A DNA stretch of 64,000 bases from Mixta intestinalis (GTDB taxonomy: Bacteria > Pseudomonadota > Gammaproteobacteria > Enterobacterales > Enterobacteriaceae): NCBI RefSeq assembly GCF_009914055.1, contig NZ_CP028272.1, forward strand, positions 21,321 to 85,320, read 5' to 3'. Positions within the stretch are counted from its first letter, which is position 1; every line of letters starts with the position of its first letter. This document shows positions 35,676 through 45,151 of this stretch, piece after piece. Made by a program: the position numbers and the translations under genes. The notes beneath the pieces are model-generated. The model made no database searches. It saw nothing but the letters and a program-made list of their open reading frames with translations, and had not been told where the DNA came from.

Positions 35676-36068
35676 GTGATTAGTCACTTTTAATCTTTTC
35701 GTTAATTATCAATTAGTAATTAACGTCACGATAAATAGAAATACTTCCCCGATCGGCCTGTAACGCGAGCAGTGCGCAGCGTTCCCCCCCATGCTGCCTG
35801 CGGCATATAAGGTGCCTGGTGATGCTGAAGGGGGCTTATTTTCGTGACGGCACCGGGGCCCGGCGAAGCCGGTTGCGGGCTGTCAGGTTTTGCCGCACCC
35901 GCCCCTCACCCTGCCAGGCCAGACCCGCTGTCAGCCTCACAGATGCGTCTGTGCGCCGTCGGAGTGGTCACGGACTGGCGAAGCCGGGCCGGGGCGTATC
36001 TCCGCGTTAGCGGGCCTTCAGGGCCACTTACGGGCGTGTTCGTCGCGATTTCAGCGACCGCTTCCTTA
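35676..36068 (-). repeat. 392-bp leading-region module, copy A2
   Basis: Near-identical to 31346-31737. Ends 69 bp before the ssb start codon and begins at the stop of the small gene downstream of psiA. In F, ssb is expressed in the recipient from a single-strand promoter; this module is the candidate for that function here (inferred). Confidence 0.75.
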
Positions 36069-36069
36069 A

Positions 36070-36303
36070 TCATTCGTCATCCTCCCGGTAGCCGCTCCCC
36101 TCAGCCCATTCCTGAAGTTGTTCTTCCAGTGCCTGCAGATGTTGACCGACCTCTCTGGCCAGCCGGTCGCTTTCTGTCTCCAGCCAGCCGCTGAGTCCGT
36201 CCCACTCACTGGACATATCAGTCAGTTTTTTCTCAATGGTACGAAGCCGGTTACGCTGGCTTCGGGCTACCTTAAGCACTGTTTTGCAGGGATTGTTTCT
36301 CAT
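36070..36303 (-). CDS. Small coiled-coil protein coupled to psiA
   Basis: 77 residues, MRNNPCKTVLKVARSQRNRL followed by an acidic heptad-rich part (LEALEEQLQEW-like) to the C-terminus. Start ATG overlaps the psiA TGA (TGATG). Conserved-looking partner of psiA in leading regions, but function unknown. Confidence 0.6.
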   Translation of the reverse strand: MRNNPCKTVLKVARSQRNRLRTIEKKLTDMSSEWDGLSGWLETESDRLAREVGQHLQALEEQLQEWAEGSGYREDDE

Positions 36304-36791
36304 CAGCTTGCCTCCTGATGCATCAGCTTGTTGGGTACCATCCAGCGCTCCAGTTGCCGGACAGATTCCGGGCTTTCTTTTGCGAGGGCATCAGATTCGA
36401 CCATCACACTCCAGAAAGGCTGGCTCGCCATCATCCTGCGCTCCATTGGCTCAAGTGACGGGAAACGCTCACTCCAGCGCCAGAACATATCCTCCAGGTC
36501 GTACTGGCGTAGTTCAGTACCCGACCAGCGTGCGCTCCAGCTGCTGACCGTTTGCGGGGTATGAAAAGCCAGCTCAATTTCCGCCTGACCCGCCAGCGCC
36601 TGATACGCGGTTTCGCGCTGGCACGCTTCTTTCCGGCGCTGACGGGTGTATTTTTCGGCATTCAGTTCACTTTGCCTGCGACAACGTTCCGACCACTGAA
36701 ACCGCATTTCAGGGAACAGTCGCCAGCCATCCTGCGCAGACAACGGTAACCAGCAACACGCGCCACGGCTCTCAATAATTACGTTTCGCAT
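36303..36791 (-). CDS. psiA: PsiA, N-terminally short
   Basis: 162 residues from the Met at 36791 (AAGGAG upstream). The C-terminal part (ELAFHTPQTVSSWSARWSG, DMFWRWSERFPSLEPMERRM, LERWMVPNKL) follows the PsiA family; F PsiA is ~239 residues, so about 75 N-terminal residues are missing. Upstream in-frame codons run into parB and are not PsiA-like. In F the order is parB-psiB-psiA; here psiB is gone from this spot and psiA follows parB by 43 bp. Role of PsiA is unclear even in F. Confidence 0.75.
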   Translation of the reverse strand: MRNVIIESRGACCWLPLSAQDGWRLFPEMRFQWSERCRRQSELNAEKYTRQRRKEACQRETAYQALAGQAEIELAFHTPQTVSSWSARWSGTELRQYDLEDMFWRWSERFPSLEPMERRMMASQPFWSVMVESDALAKESPESVRQLERWMVPNKLMHQEAS

Positions 36792-36834
36792 AATGGTCTC
36801 CTTATCGCCGCCCCGCAGGGCGGCGTCTCCGTTA

Positions 36835-38822
36835 TCAGACTGCATGTGAGGACGGTTCTTCAGTGGCTGGCGCATCGTCAGGCTTCGCTGCATCCGGGGA
36901 CTGCATCCAGCCAGGCACCCAGCGGGTATCAGAGAGCCACTGTTCGGCATGACTGGCGGCATCTCCCTTCTTCATTTTTTCGGCATCCGAGGCGGCTCCG
37001 GTCAGTCCGGCCTCTTTCAGCGCCTCCACAATCTGGTTCTTACTGAGCAGACCGAGGAAGTTTTCTGCCGTTGGCTGCCACCAGTCGCGCAGGCAGAACC
37101 CGAGCGCCGTTTCCACGCCATCGAGATTGCTCTGTGTGGTATGCCCCGTTGTCCGGATCTGCACCCCGTCCACCGAACAGGCCGTGCAGAACACCATCAG
37201 ACTCATCAAAGTCTGTCCGTCTAGCGTAAAGAAGCTGGTGAAATCCTTCTTCCAGCCATCCGGTAACAGCGCCTCCAGGCGGGCTTTCTCCTGCATCAGA
37301 CTCAGCCATGCCTGACCACTTTTTCCGGTCGGCGCTTCGCTGGTCAGCCCACTGTGATGCACCTCAAGACGCATCACGAACGGATGACGGGTGGTGTTGC
37401 AGTAATCGAAAACACAACTGCACAGCCGCCATACCATCAGGGCCACCGCTTTTTCAGGCTGCTGTACCAGGGCTGCCTGCACTGCCAATGTTCTCTCTGA
37501 AGACATCTTCTTAAGTAACGGGGCGCTGATCCCCTTCGTCACATCCGGCTTGCTGCTGACCACATGGAGGGAGCCGCTACTGCCATTCTCTCCCTGCCCT
37601 TCTTTATCCTCGTTCTGAGGCTTCTTCTGCACCCCTCGCTGGACACAAAGCTCACCGTCATACAGGCTGACTACCACGCCACAGGCCGATTTCTGCTCCG
37701 GTGTCCACGCCCGGATCGATGCCGCATTTTCAATTTCGTCAATCAGCACCTGAATCGCGGCTTCATCTTCAAACGTTTCAGTGGCCTCCTGAGTGGCGTA
37801 CAGTTCATCGAGACGCTGCTGCTCGTCAGTGGTGAACTGTGCCTCCGGCTCTGGTAAAAGCAGATAATATTCGCGGTCGTCACCGTAACTTCTGATCGCG
37901 CCCTCCCGGGCCAGTGACCATGACCACCCTTCCTGCAGTTCGATTGCCAGTGCGGCGGACTCCAGCTTCTCCTGCACCAGACGCTCAACCAGCACACCGT
38001 CTGCCGTACCATCCCCTTCCTGAGCGCTGAACAAATCTTCACGCACCACGCCACCTGCAGACTCATACATCTCCCGCCCGATAAACACGAAGCGGGAGTG
38101 GTTCACACCGATTTCGGTATCAGTGACAGCGCGTTTAAGCATGTGCGCGGGGGCATAGCTGTGCTGCGCCTTCACACGCTCGTAAATCTCCACCTGACGC
38201 ACCGGATCGTTCTCCAGACTCAGCGCCTGACACTGTTCCACGTCGAGCTTGTTCTCTGCCAGCAGGGCGAGAAGTTCAGGGGCAAGGTTCGCCAGCTTCA
38301 GCATGCGCCGGACGTGGCGCGAGCCGTCCCCCAGCAGGTCACCAATCTGCGCCGGGGTCTTACCCTGCTCAGACAACGTGCGGAACCCGCTGATTTGTTC
38401 TGCCGGATGCATTGCCGCCCTCTGGTTGTTCTCCACCATTGAGGCGACCACAGCCAGGTCGTCACTGACGCGCTTGACGACAACGAGATACCCGGCATCG
38501 ATGCGCTGTTCACTGAGCACAGTTGCAGGGCAGCAAGACGACGACCGCCCGCTGCAACGCCTGACAGGTCATCAGGCAGCGAGTGAACCACCAGATTCTG
38601 GATCAGGCCGATCGCGAGAATGGAGTCTGCCATTTCCCTGACACTCTCAGCCGGGTACGGAATAATACGGACGTTCAGCGGGGATTTGACGAGCGCCGAC
38701 AGCGGCACCATTTCAATCTGAGTGGCCTCAAGCGCCGCCTTAAGGGCTGCGGCTTCGGCAGGTTTAACTGCTTTTTTGCTGGTTTTCGCGGGGATTTTTG
38801 CTTTAGACTCGGTTACTGACAT
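36835..38822 (-). pseudogene. Leading-region ParB-like nuclease/transcription protein, frameshifted
   Basis: Two frames together give one ParB/Srx-type protein of ~660 residues, as found upstream of psiB in F (yubM type). The 5' part (ATG at 38822: MSVTESKAKIPAKTSKK, LSALVKSPLNVRII, LPDDLSGVAAGGRRLAAL) runs to about 38520, then continues in another frame with LSEQRIDAGYLVVVKRVSDD, NQRAAMHPAEQISGFRTLSE and an HTH (TPAQIGDLLGDGSRHVRRML). Expected CAACTGCTCAGT reads CAACTGTGCTCAGT, a 2-nt TG duplication at about 38518-38521. Unless this is a sequence error, the protein is broken after ~100 residues. Confidence 0.85.
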
Positions 38823-38867
38823 AGTTGATACCTCACTGGATATTGATGATTGTCCGGCCCTGCGGAG

Positions 38868-39104
38868 TTACAGCTCCGGCAGGGCACCTTTTTGCTGCTG
38901 TTTACGGATGCCATAGTCCTGGATATAACGGTTCATCAGGTACTCACCACCCGGCTTAAAATTCCATAACCGCCACACCATTTCGCCGTTCTGACGAACC
39001 ACCAGGCGAAAGTGCGTCCCCTGATCGTCTTCAATCGCGACATCCTGATACTGCGCTGCGACCGCTTCAGCCTGTTCGCGGGTGAATGTGCCGTCAGGCA
39101 TCAT
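38868..39104 (-). CDS. DUF905 family protein
   Basis: 78 residues from ATG at 39104 (AAGGAG upstream; an adjacent second Met is equally possible). MPDGTFTREQAEAVAAQYQD, IEDDQGTHFRLVVR and VWRLWNFKPGGEYLMNRYI are the DUF905 signature, common in IncF leading regions next to the ParB gene. Function unknown. First gene of the transcript headed by module B3. Confidence 0.8.
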   Translation of the reverse strand: MMPDGTFTREQAEAVAAQYQDVAIEDDQGTHFRLVVRQNGEMVWRLWNFKPGGEYLMNRYIQDYGIRKQQQKGALPEL

Positions 39105-39549
39105 GATGAATCTCCTTCCGGTTGTTTTGCTTTTAAAAACCATCACCCGTTGAGTTGCCGGGGCCGCGGTTTTGACGTTTTGCGGGGACCTGCTGAACGC
39201 GCCCGCTGATTGTTACCTTCACCCGTTTGAGAGCCGTTCGCCGCAAGGGCGTAAACCAGCGCGGGCGATGGCGGATGTCCAGGGCGCGGTTTACCGCGTG
39301 CCATTTACCCTGGACAGCTGACAGCGACTGTGCTTGTCTCAGCCCCGGCGAAAGGACTCAAAAGGGTGAAAAAACCAGGCAAGGAATGAGCAGGAACCCG
39401 CCGCAACGACGGAAAGCGCGGGCGCGAAACGGCGTTGCGCCTTACAGCCCGGCGTCAGTTTGCCGGGGTGCAGAAAGCGCAGGATACGGCGCGTAAAAGG
39501 GGCGGCGCATCCGGAACGGAGGCTGCAAGCCCTGATGTTGCGGTAACGG
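39105..39549 (-). promoter_or_regulatory. Leader region with nested palindromes upstream of the DUF905-parB operon
   Basis: No gene. Notable is TGTCCAGGG/CCCTGGACA (39276-39316) enclosing CGCGGT-TT-ACCGCG, a stable stem-loop, in otherwise GC-rich DNA. Probably promoter/leader of the minus-strand operon together with module B3. Confidence 0.45.
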
Positions 39550-39703
39550 CGCGTCCGGTTACGGACGCTGTAAGCCGGTGTTGACGTTGCGACAGGGGAT
39601 GGAAACCCGCTGCCCCGCAGGGGCCGGGCGGAGACAGCGAAGCTGGCTCAGTGCGCAGCATGACAGCCCCGGTTCCCGCAGGGAAGTCGCCCGGGGTGGC
39701 AAA
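39550..39703 (-). repeat. 154-bp leading-region module, copy B3
   Basis: Third copy of the module at 31790-31943 and 33480-33633; almost identical to B1 from CCGGTGTTGACGTTGCGACA onward. Upstream of the DUF905, parB, psiA transcript. Confidence 0.75.
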
Positions 39704-39889
39704 GAGAGTAAAGATTAAGTGACCAGATAACAGATGCAGAAACAATGGCAAACAGAAAATGATGGCAGACCGGATAAGATGTCCTTTCACGGTCTGGATC
39801 GGATAATTTATTTTATTCGGTCTTTAATGTATTTTTCCATCGACATAATTTGCTATGAAAAAAAATACCTGAATAATTTAAATTTTATA

Positions 39890-40315
39890 TTATTTTAAAT
39901 CCTTATAATACTTTATTATGAAAAATCCGGTAAATGGTGCTAAAAGCATATATGTCCTGCAAAATCCTCCAATTAATTTATTTGTAACTTCAAGTTCCCA
40001 TTTAAAGTATGCAAACAGCAAACATTTAATAAGCAAATACATTACCGGAAGCACAACACAACAATACCCCATATTTATGCCTTTGCCATTCAGGATTTTT
40101 TCTGAATATTTTCTGACCCGGACCGGGACTACTGAAGTGTACGCAGCTGCTGCCAGAGCTATTAACAGGTTTACTCGCCAGAAAATGCCGGGGAAATTTC
40201 CGCTGGTTTTATATAATATAAAAAAAGCGGTCATGTAAAATATGAACTGTAAAACTGCAAATATAATCACATTTGTAGTCCAGAACCGGTTTCCATTAGC
40301 TTCCATGTCAGTCAT
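39890..40315 (-). CDS. Unknown 141-residue four-helix membrane protein
   Basis: Four hydrophobic segments (about 15-35, 43-62, 82-104 and 113-133). AT-rich, unlike the flanking modules. Start at 40315 or at the Met three codons later. Unrecognised; perhaps an exclusion or transport-like accessory protein. Confidence 0.55.
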   Translation of the reverse strand: MTDMEANGNRFWTTNVIIFAVLQFIFYMTAFFILYKTSGNFPGIFWRVNLLIALAAAAYTSVVPVRVRKYSEKILNGKGINMGYCCVVLPVMYLLIKCLLFAYFKWELEVTNKLIGGFCRTYMLLAPFTGFFIIKYYKDLK

Positions 40316-41541
40316 TTATATATCTCCATTTTTTTTGCGGCATGTAAATATTTCTGCTGTATTAAATAAGCATCATCTCTGTACGAACGGTTATCAAAAC
40401 TTAATGCAGTATATCTTATAAATTCCACATTAATCAATATATGCACATAAACTTTATTATTTTACGGGCTGCTTCTGCGTTTACTGGCGGTAATATTACA
40501 CATGCCTACCTGTTTTATCTCACATCTGTTTCGTCGGGTTGCCCGACATTGACCTTACATAGCTAATATTCGTTATTAACTGACCCGCTACTTTTCTAAT
40601 AATATGATTATGGTATAATTTTTTAATCTAAGTTTTGCAGAATGCTTAATTATCCTTTAATTAAAGGTTCTCCCGGGTTATCCCGCACTTATCCCCTGAA
40701 TCTGTGGATAATCAACATATTGTTCATTTTGAATAATCACACTCTATATATTGTGTTTTTCTTTCCTCCTTCTGCATTTTCAGCAGATGATCCTGTTTTT
40801 GCCAGTAAACCACTTTTTCAGTTCAGGCCCGGTCCGCAGTGCGGTCCGGGCCTGAAAATTTCGGTCTTACAGGTTATATGCTGTTTTCAGCTTCCGGCCA
40901 CCAGGGGGGAGATCCACCTGTATACAAATTTTTGTTAGCTGTTGCGTGAACCAGTCCAGTAACCATGCCAGTGGCCACGTCGCAGATGAGCCTTAATCGT
41001 CCTGCCGGTTGATTCTCCGACCGGGTGTTGTCGAAGTTGTTGCCCCGCAGTAGTGCCAACTGACCACAAACGGGCTCTGTCTGGTGAGAACTGTCTCCAG
41101 CTACGCCTGATCTTTTTGGGTTGCGGGAAGCCAGCCAGGTCTGCTCAGAGGTTCCCGCTCGTTTTTATGAGCAAAGGTATTAAGCCCTGATCACAGATAA
41201 ACAGCTGGAGCCAGGCGTCCCTGGCGTCCCAAGCTTTACAGTCGGCATTGCCGACTGAACGGAGCGCAGGTAACGGCGCGACATGCGGTGCGTCCGGCTA
41301 CGGACGCTGTAAGTCCGGATTACAGGCATTTCCACCATAACAGGCCTAAAACAGAGAATGCGCAGGACGCAGCCAGGTGCCCTGCTTTTTTATCGGGCAG
41401 GTCGCAGACCTGCGGCGCGTTTATTGCGCGTCACAACCATTACAGGGGCAGCACTGTTTCGCGGTAAATAGTGGTGACGGGCTATGCCCGTCTGATTAAT
41501 TTACCGAACTGGAACGGCCTAACCGAATCCATATTTATTGC
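40316..41541. other. Gene-poor 1.2-kb stretch between leading region and parMR
   Basis: No gene can be supported. It holds an AT-rich first part, a 35-bp near-perfect palindrome (40822-40856), and at 41260-41318 a partial copy of the sequence that joins modules A1 and B1 (GGAGCGCAGGTAACGGCGCG then GGACGCTGTAAG). A 61-codon minus-strand frame at 40874-41059 is doubtful. The stretch marks the far end of the leading region. Confidence 0.5.
40822..40856. repeat. 35-bp near-perfect palindrome
   Basis: TTCAGGCCCGG-T-CCGCA and TGCGG-T-CCGGGCCTGAA pair over 16 bases with one T:T mismatch and a one-base centre. Could be a strong terminator or a protein site; no gene ends right beside it. Confidence 0.6.
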
Positions 41542-41895
41542 TCATTTTTGTCCAAATATATTCAGAGCATTTTTTCTTGTTATATCCCCGGCAGGTTCAT
41601 CCGGTTCAGTCTTACCGGAACTCTGGCTAATTTCCCTGGACTTTTCTGAAGGTAATACAGCGCGTATCACCTGCAGTATTTCATCAACAGTAGTATTACT
41701 GGTCAGTAATTCAGCCAGAATATGTGGCAGGCGTGGATCAATACGTTGTAATGCGAAACCGCTGAGCAAAGCAGCGCGATTCATTCTTCCGCGGTCACCC
41801 TGAGCAATTCTGGCAAGACATTCACAAACATACCTGTCTGCCGGATTATTTTCAGGATTCAGGTTAAATAAAATTTTACGGCGAATAGTTGACAT
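41542..41895 (-). CDS. parR: ParR/StbB, centromere-binding partition adaptor
   Basis: 117 residues. IRRKILFNLNPENNPADRYV then QGDRGRMNRAALLSGFALQRIDPRLP follows R1 ParR, a ribbon-helix-helix protein that binds parC and couples it to ParM filaments. C-terminal tail (RKNALNIFGQK) would contact ParM. Follows parM by 5 bp. Confidence 0.9.
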   Translation of the reverse strand: MSTIRRKILFNLNPENNPADRYVCECLARIAQGDRGRMNRAALLSGFALQRIDPRLPHILAELLTSNTTVDEILQVIRAVLPSEKSREISQSSGKTEPDEPAGDITRKNALNIFGQK

Positions 41896-41900
41896 TTCAG

Positions 41901-42866
41901 TTACCCAATGGCGTACATACCGTTTACCAGATCATATTGCGATGTCATTGTTTTATAGAATCTTTCTGACCGTATGCCACAATGTTTTTTGACTGCATCA
42001 GCAATGATTTCGGCTCCGCCACCTATTACCATTACGTGTGTATATCCGGCAAATGAGTCTATGGCATTCAGTACACGCTGGACCAGACGCTGTTCTGTTT
42101 CAGCAATCGTTTCTTTAACCAAATCAATTCGGCTGGTATCATTAATTCGACTGCGGAGGTAATTATCATCATTTCTGTGGATAATAATATCATCGGCAAG
42201 ATAACTACTTCCCTGTGTTCTTGCAGCGCGAAGCGCATCCCGTACCGCTGACGTCATCAATGAAACGCCAATAGTGGCATCTCCATATATCCGTGTTATT
42301 CCGGACATTTTTCCCCGGACCTGCGAAATATCCAGTGTTGTACCACCTAAATCGATAATGAGCAGGGATTCCAGTGGGTCAAGGTGCCGCAGAACGTCAT
42401 ACCCGGCTGGTATGGATTCCGGCATGACAGAAACGCTGCAAATACGGAATGTCTTCCCACCGTTCAATAATATTTCGCGCATGAGGCTTTTCTTTTTGCG
42501 TTCAATATTAGAGTTATCAGGTTGATTATTACGGTCATAAAATTCGGTAAGGGGCAGTGTAACTGTAATATCCACATCTGTCGGTGCCATACCGGTACCA
42601 AGCAGAGCATGGTGAATCGCCACCACATTAACATCGCTGTATTGCCACGCAATATTTGTTGTGGTTACCGCATCGGCAGCGATGGGATCAAAAGAATAGT
42701 TTTCACCATTAAATGTGTAGTTATAAACAGGTTGACCGCTGAAGGCGACGGACCATTCTCGTTTAAAACTGTTAGGGCTGATATGTTGCTTAACGTCTTC
42801 CTCATCTCTCCACATCATCTTGATGTTGGTGGAGCCGTCATCAATAAAAATCTTCAGATTATCCAT
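41901..42866 (-). CDS. parM: ParM/StbA, actin-like plasmid segregation ATPase
   Basis: 321 residues from the Met at 42866 (GGAAGGA upstream; R1 ParM has 320). Actin-fold motifs: phosphate 1 KIFIDDGSTNIKM, phosphate 2 LLIIDLGGTTLDIS (~170) and adenosine VMVIGGGAEI (~280). Polymerises to push sister plasmids apart. Upstream DNA (42867-43080) with spaced GGGAAAA motifs is the likely parC centromere and promoter. Confidence 0.93.
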   Translation of the reverse strand: MDNLKIFIDDGSTNIKMMWRDEEDVKQHISPNSFKREWSVAFSGQPVYNYTFNGENYSFDPIAADAVTTTNIAWQYSDVNVVAIHHALLGTGMAPTDVDITVTLPLTEFYDRNNQPDNSNIERKKKSLMREILLNGGKTFRICSVSVMPESIPAGYDVLRHLDPLESLLIIDLGGTTLDISQVRGKMSGITRIYGDATIGVSLMTSAVRDALRAARTQGSSYLADDIIIHRNDDNYLRSRINDTSRIDLVKETIAETEQRLVQRVLNAIDSFAGYTHVMVIGGGAEIIADAVKKHCGIRSERFYKTMTSQYDLVNGMYAIG

Positions 42867-42879
42867 AAGGTGTTCCTTC

Positions 42880-43000
42880 CCGGATTTTGTACGTTTATGG
42901 GAAAAATTAGAGACAAATGGATGATATATCAAAACAATTTCTCATTCAATACACATATCAGAACCATATGAGGGAAAAATTTGGGAAAACTATGGGAAGA
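42880..43000. promoter_or_regulatory. Candidate parC centromere/par promoter
   Basis: AT-rich DNA directly upstream of parM with repeated GGGAAAA words (about 42898, 42973, 42984, 42995). In R1, parC is an array of direct repeats around the parMR promoter. Assignment is from position and repeats only. Confidence 0.4.
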
Positions 43001-43092
43001 ATGAAGACTGAACTCAGACAGACCTGTCTGACCCGCTTGCCGGTTAAACAAACGAAACGGCACTATTTGATATAATTATCGTAGTCATTATA

Positions 43093-43108
43093 CTGTACAA
43101 AACAACAG
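43093..43108 (+). promoter_or_regulatory. LexA box of umuDC
   Basis: CTGTACAAAACAACAG, a full CTG-N10-CAG operator 20 bp before the umuD ATG. Places the polymerase operon under SOS control, as for all umuDC relatives. Confidence 0.85.
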
Positions 43109-43127
43109 TATAATGTGAGTCGCAGTT

Positions 43128-43556
43128 ATGAACAGACGGATGATGTGTACTTTTATCTCCAGCCCTTCTGTTTTACCTTTACCACTTTTTGCAAGCAGGG
43201 TCCCGGCAGGTTTTCCTTCACCTGCACAGGACTATGTTGAGGCGGAGCTGGATTTAAACAGTTACTGCATACGTCATCCAACCAGCACCTATTTCTTACG
43301 TGCTGCCGGTGACAGCATGACGGATGCGGGGCTCAGCGATGGTGATTTACTGGTGGTAGACAGGGCTTTAACACCACAGCACAGGGATATTGTTATTGCC
43401 GCTTTGAATGGCGAGTTTACTGTCAAGACGTTGCATTTGCGGCCACGTATAGCATTGTTTCCGATGAATCCGGCATACAGTCCCATCTATCCGGAACCAG
43501 ATACGCTTGAGATTTTTGGTGTGGTCACGCATTTCATCCATTCGACACGTAAATAG
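43128..43556 (+). CDS. umuD: UmuD/MucA/ImpA-type protein
   Basis: 142 residues. Self-cleavage site Ala27-Gly28 (VPAGFPSPA), nucleophile Ser63 (GDSMTDAG) and Lys100 (FTVKTL) form the LexA-type dyad. After RecA-stimulated cleavage it joins UmuC as polymerase V. ATG at 43128 chosen; the Met codons at residues 5-6 are alternatives. Stop is 2 bp before umuC. Confidence 0.93.
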   Translation: MNRRMMCTFISSPSVLPLPLFASRVPAGFPSPAQDYVEAELDLNSYCIRHPTSTYFLRAAGDSMTDAGLSDGDLLVVDRALTPQHRDIVIAALNGEFTVKTLHLRPRIALFPMNPAYSPIYPEPDTLEIFGVVTHFIHSTRK

Positions 43557-43558
43557 CC

Positions 43559-44827
43559 ATGTTTGCACTTGCGGACGTAAACAGCTTCTATGCCTCATGT
43601 GAACAGGTGTTTCGTCCCGATCTCCGGGACAAGGCCATTGTGGTGCTCAGTAACAATGACGGCTGCGTAATTGCCCGGAGCGCGCTGGCCAGACGCCTCG
43701 GTGTAAAAATGGGCGAACCCTGGTTTCAGCTGCGCGCAAAATCCTTTCCTGAAAAAATTCACTGTTTCTCGAGCAACTATGCGTTATATGCCAGCATGTC
43801 GTGCCGGGTGATGCAGATACTGGAGTCGCTCGCACCACGAACCGAAATTTACAGCATTGACGAATGTTTTCTGGACGTCGGTGGCATCAGTAACTGTTTA
43901 CCCTGTGAAGATTTTGGTCGCCAGGTACGTCATACCGTAAAGAGCCATACAGGCCTGACGGTTGGAGTTGGAATGGGACCAACCAAAACGCTGGCAAAAT
44001 CCGCCCAGTGGGCGACAAAACGTTGGCCCCAGTTTAATGGCATTCTGGCGCTTGAACCCGGAAACCCGCGCCGGACTGAAAAATTACTCTCCCTGCAGCC
44101 GGTGGAAGAGATCTGGGGCTGTGGTCAGCGGATCAGTAAGAAACTGGCCCGGATGGGCATATCAACTGCTCTCGAGCTTTCAGGCGCTGATACCCGGTTT
44201 ATACGTAAACATTTCGGCGTTGTTCTTGAGCGAACGGTCAGGGAACTGCGGGGAGAATCATGTATCAGTCTGGCTGATGCGCCAGTTCCAAAACAGCAGA
44301 TCGTTTGCAGTCGTTCATTCGGTACCAGAACGGAGTCATATGAGTCAGTCAGGCAGGCTGTTTGTCGTTTCGCTGAAAGAGCTGCTGAAAAACTGCGCTC
44401 TGAAAGGCAGTATTGTCTAAATATTGCCGTTTTTATTAAAACTGCATCATTTGGTGATGATCCGTTCTATGCAAATGTCGCCAGCGAGCGTCTGGTCCTG
44501 GCGTCACAGGACACACGCGATATTATTGGCGCTGCGGCCAGGAGCCTCGATCGTATCTGGCGTCCCGGATACCGTTATGCGAAAGCGGGCGTTATGCTGG
44601 GCGACTTCATAACTGATCCTGCCGCTCAGTTGCAGTTGTTTGATGACTATCAGCCGCAGGCAAACAGTGCACAGCTGATGTCGGTTATCGATGCAATCAA
44701 TCTGAACGGACGTGGTTCGGTATGGTTTGCAGGACAGGGTATTTCTCCTGAGTGGCAGATGAAACGCCAGCTGCTTTCTCCAGGTTACACAACCCGGTGG
44801 GACGAGTTACCTGTAGCACGTCTGTGA
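43559..44827 (+). CDS. umuC: UmuC/MucB/ImpB-type Y-family DNA polymerase
   Basis: 422 residues, the family length. Catalytic motifs FALADVNSFYASCEQVF (start) and YSIDECFLDV (~100), then GVGMGPTKTLAKSA. Translesion synthesis after SOS induction; on plasmids it raises mutation under stress. Next to ssb/psiB-type genes it gives the plasmid its own control over SOS outputs. Confidence 0.96.
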   Translation: MFALADVNSFYASCEQVFRPDLRDKAIVVLSNNDGCVIARSALARRLGVKMGEPWFQLRAKSFPEKIHCFSSNYALYASMSCRVMQILESLAPRTEIYSIDECFLDVGGISNCLPCEDFGRQVRHTVKSHTGLTVGVGMGPTKTLAKSAQWATKRWPQFNGILALEPGNPRRTEKLLSLQPVEEIWGCGQRISKKLARMGISTALELSGADTRFIRKHFGVVLERTVRELRGESCISLADAPVPKQQIVCSRSFGTRTESYESVRQAVCRFAERAAEKLRSERQYCLNIAVFIKTASFGDDPFYANVASERLVLASQDTRDIIGAAARSLDRIWRPGYRYAKAGVMLGDFITDPAAQLQLFDDYQPQANSAQLMSVIDAINLNGRGSVWFAGQGISPEWQMKRQLLSPGYTTRWDELPVARL

Positions 44828-44833
44828 AGAGAG

Positions 44834-44879
44834 AACGGCGGGAGGTCTCAGAACTTGTTCTGAGGCCGGTGCCGCCGTT
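44834..44879 (+). terminator. Hairpin terminator after umuC
   Basis: Outer arms AACGGCGG/CCGCCGTT enclose a second stem CTCAGAAC-TT-GTTCTGAG. Starts 7 bp after umuC stop. No long T-run. Confidence 0.5.
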
Positions 44880-45036
44880 GACCAACCGAGCGAAGCGAGG
44901 GCGGTAGTCATTTGCAGAGTCCGGTTTGTCCACTTATCCCCCTTCCATTTTTTAATACCTTTTTACTTTCTTTTTAGCTTTTTATCCTTTTAAGCCTGTG
45001 CCAGCCCGCATGTGGCGTGCTTTTCAGCCGGGTCAT

Positions 45037-45145
45037 TATGGGAAACAGGTTCATTCAATGTGGGAAAATAATCAACTCATTGTGGGAATCCGATCACTTC
45101 TTATGGGTAATACGTCAAGTTGATATGGGAAAGACATCAACTTCG
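45037..45145 (+). repeat. Five tandem iterons upstream of the RepE-like gene
   Basis: Repeats of ~21-22 bp with core (T/G)(A/G)TGGGAA followed 8-10 bp later by TCAA or similar: about 45037, 45059, 45080, 45101 and 45123. The last (ATATGGGAAAGACATCAACT) matches the downstream iterons best. Bound by the initiator to repress its own gene and, with the other array, to control initiation. Confidence 0.75.
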
Positions 45146-45151
45146 TGGGCA

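Noticed and set aside
40874..41059. 61-codon minus-strand ORF (MALLRGNNFDNTRSENQPAG...)
   Set aside because: No ribosome-binding site or neighbour support; not Hok/Mok on inspection. Could be a small gene, but evidence is too thin to call.
41901..42932. Longer ParM start at 42932
   Set aside because: The Met at 42866 has a proper ribosome-binding site and gives the R1 ParM length; the extra 22 residues resemble nothing in the family.
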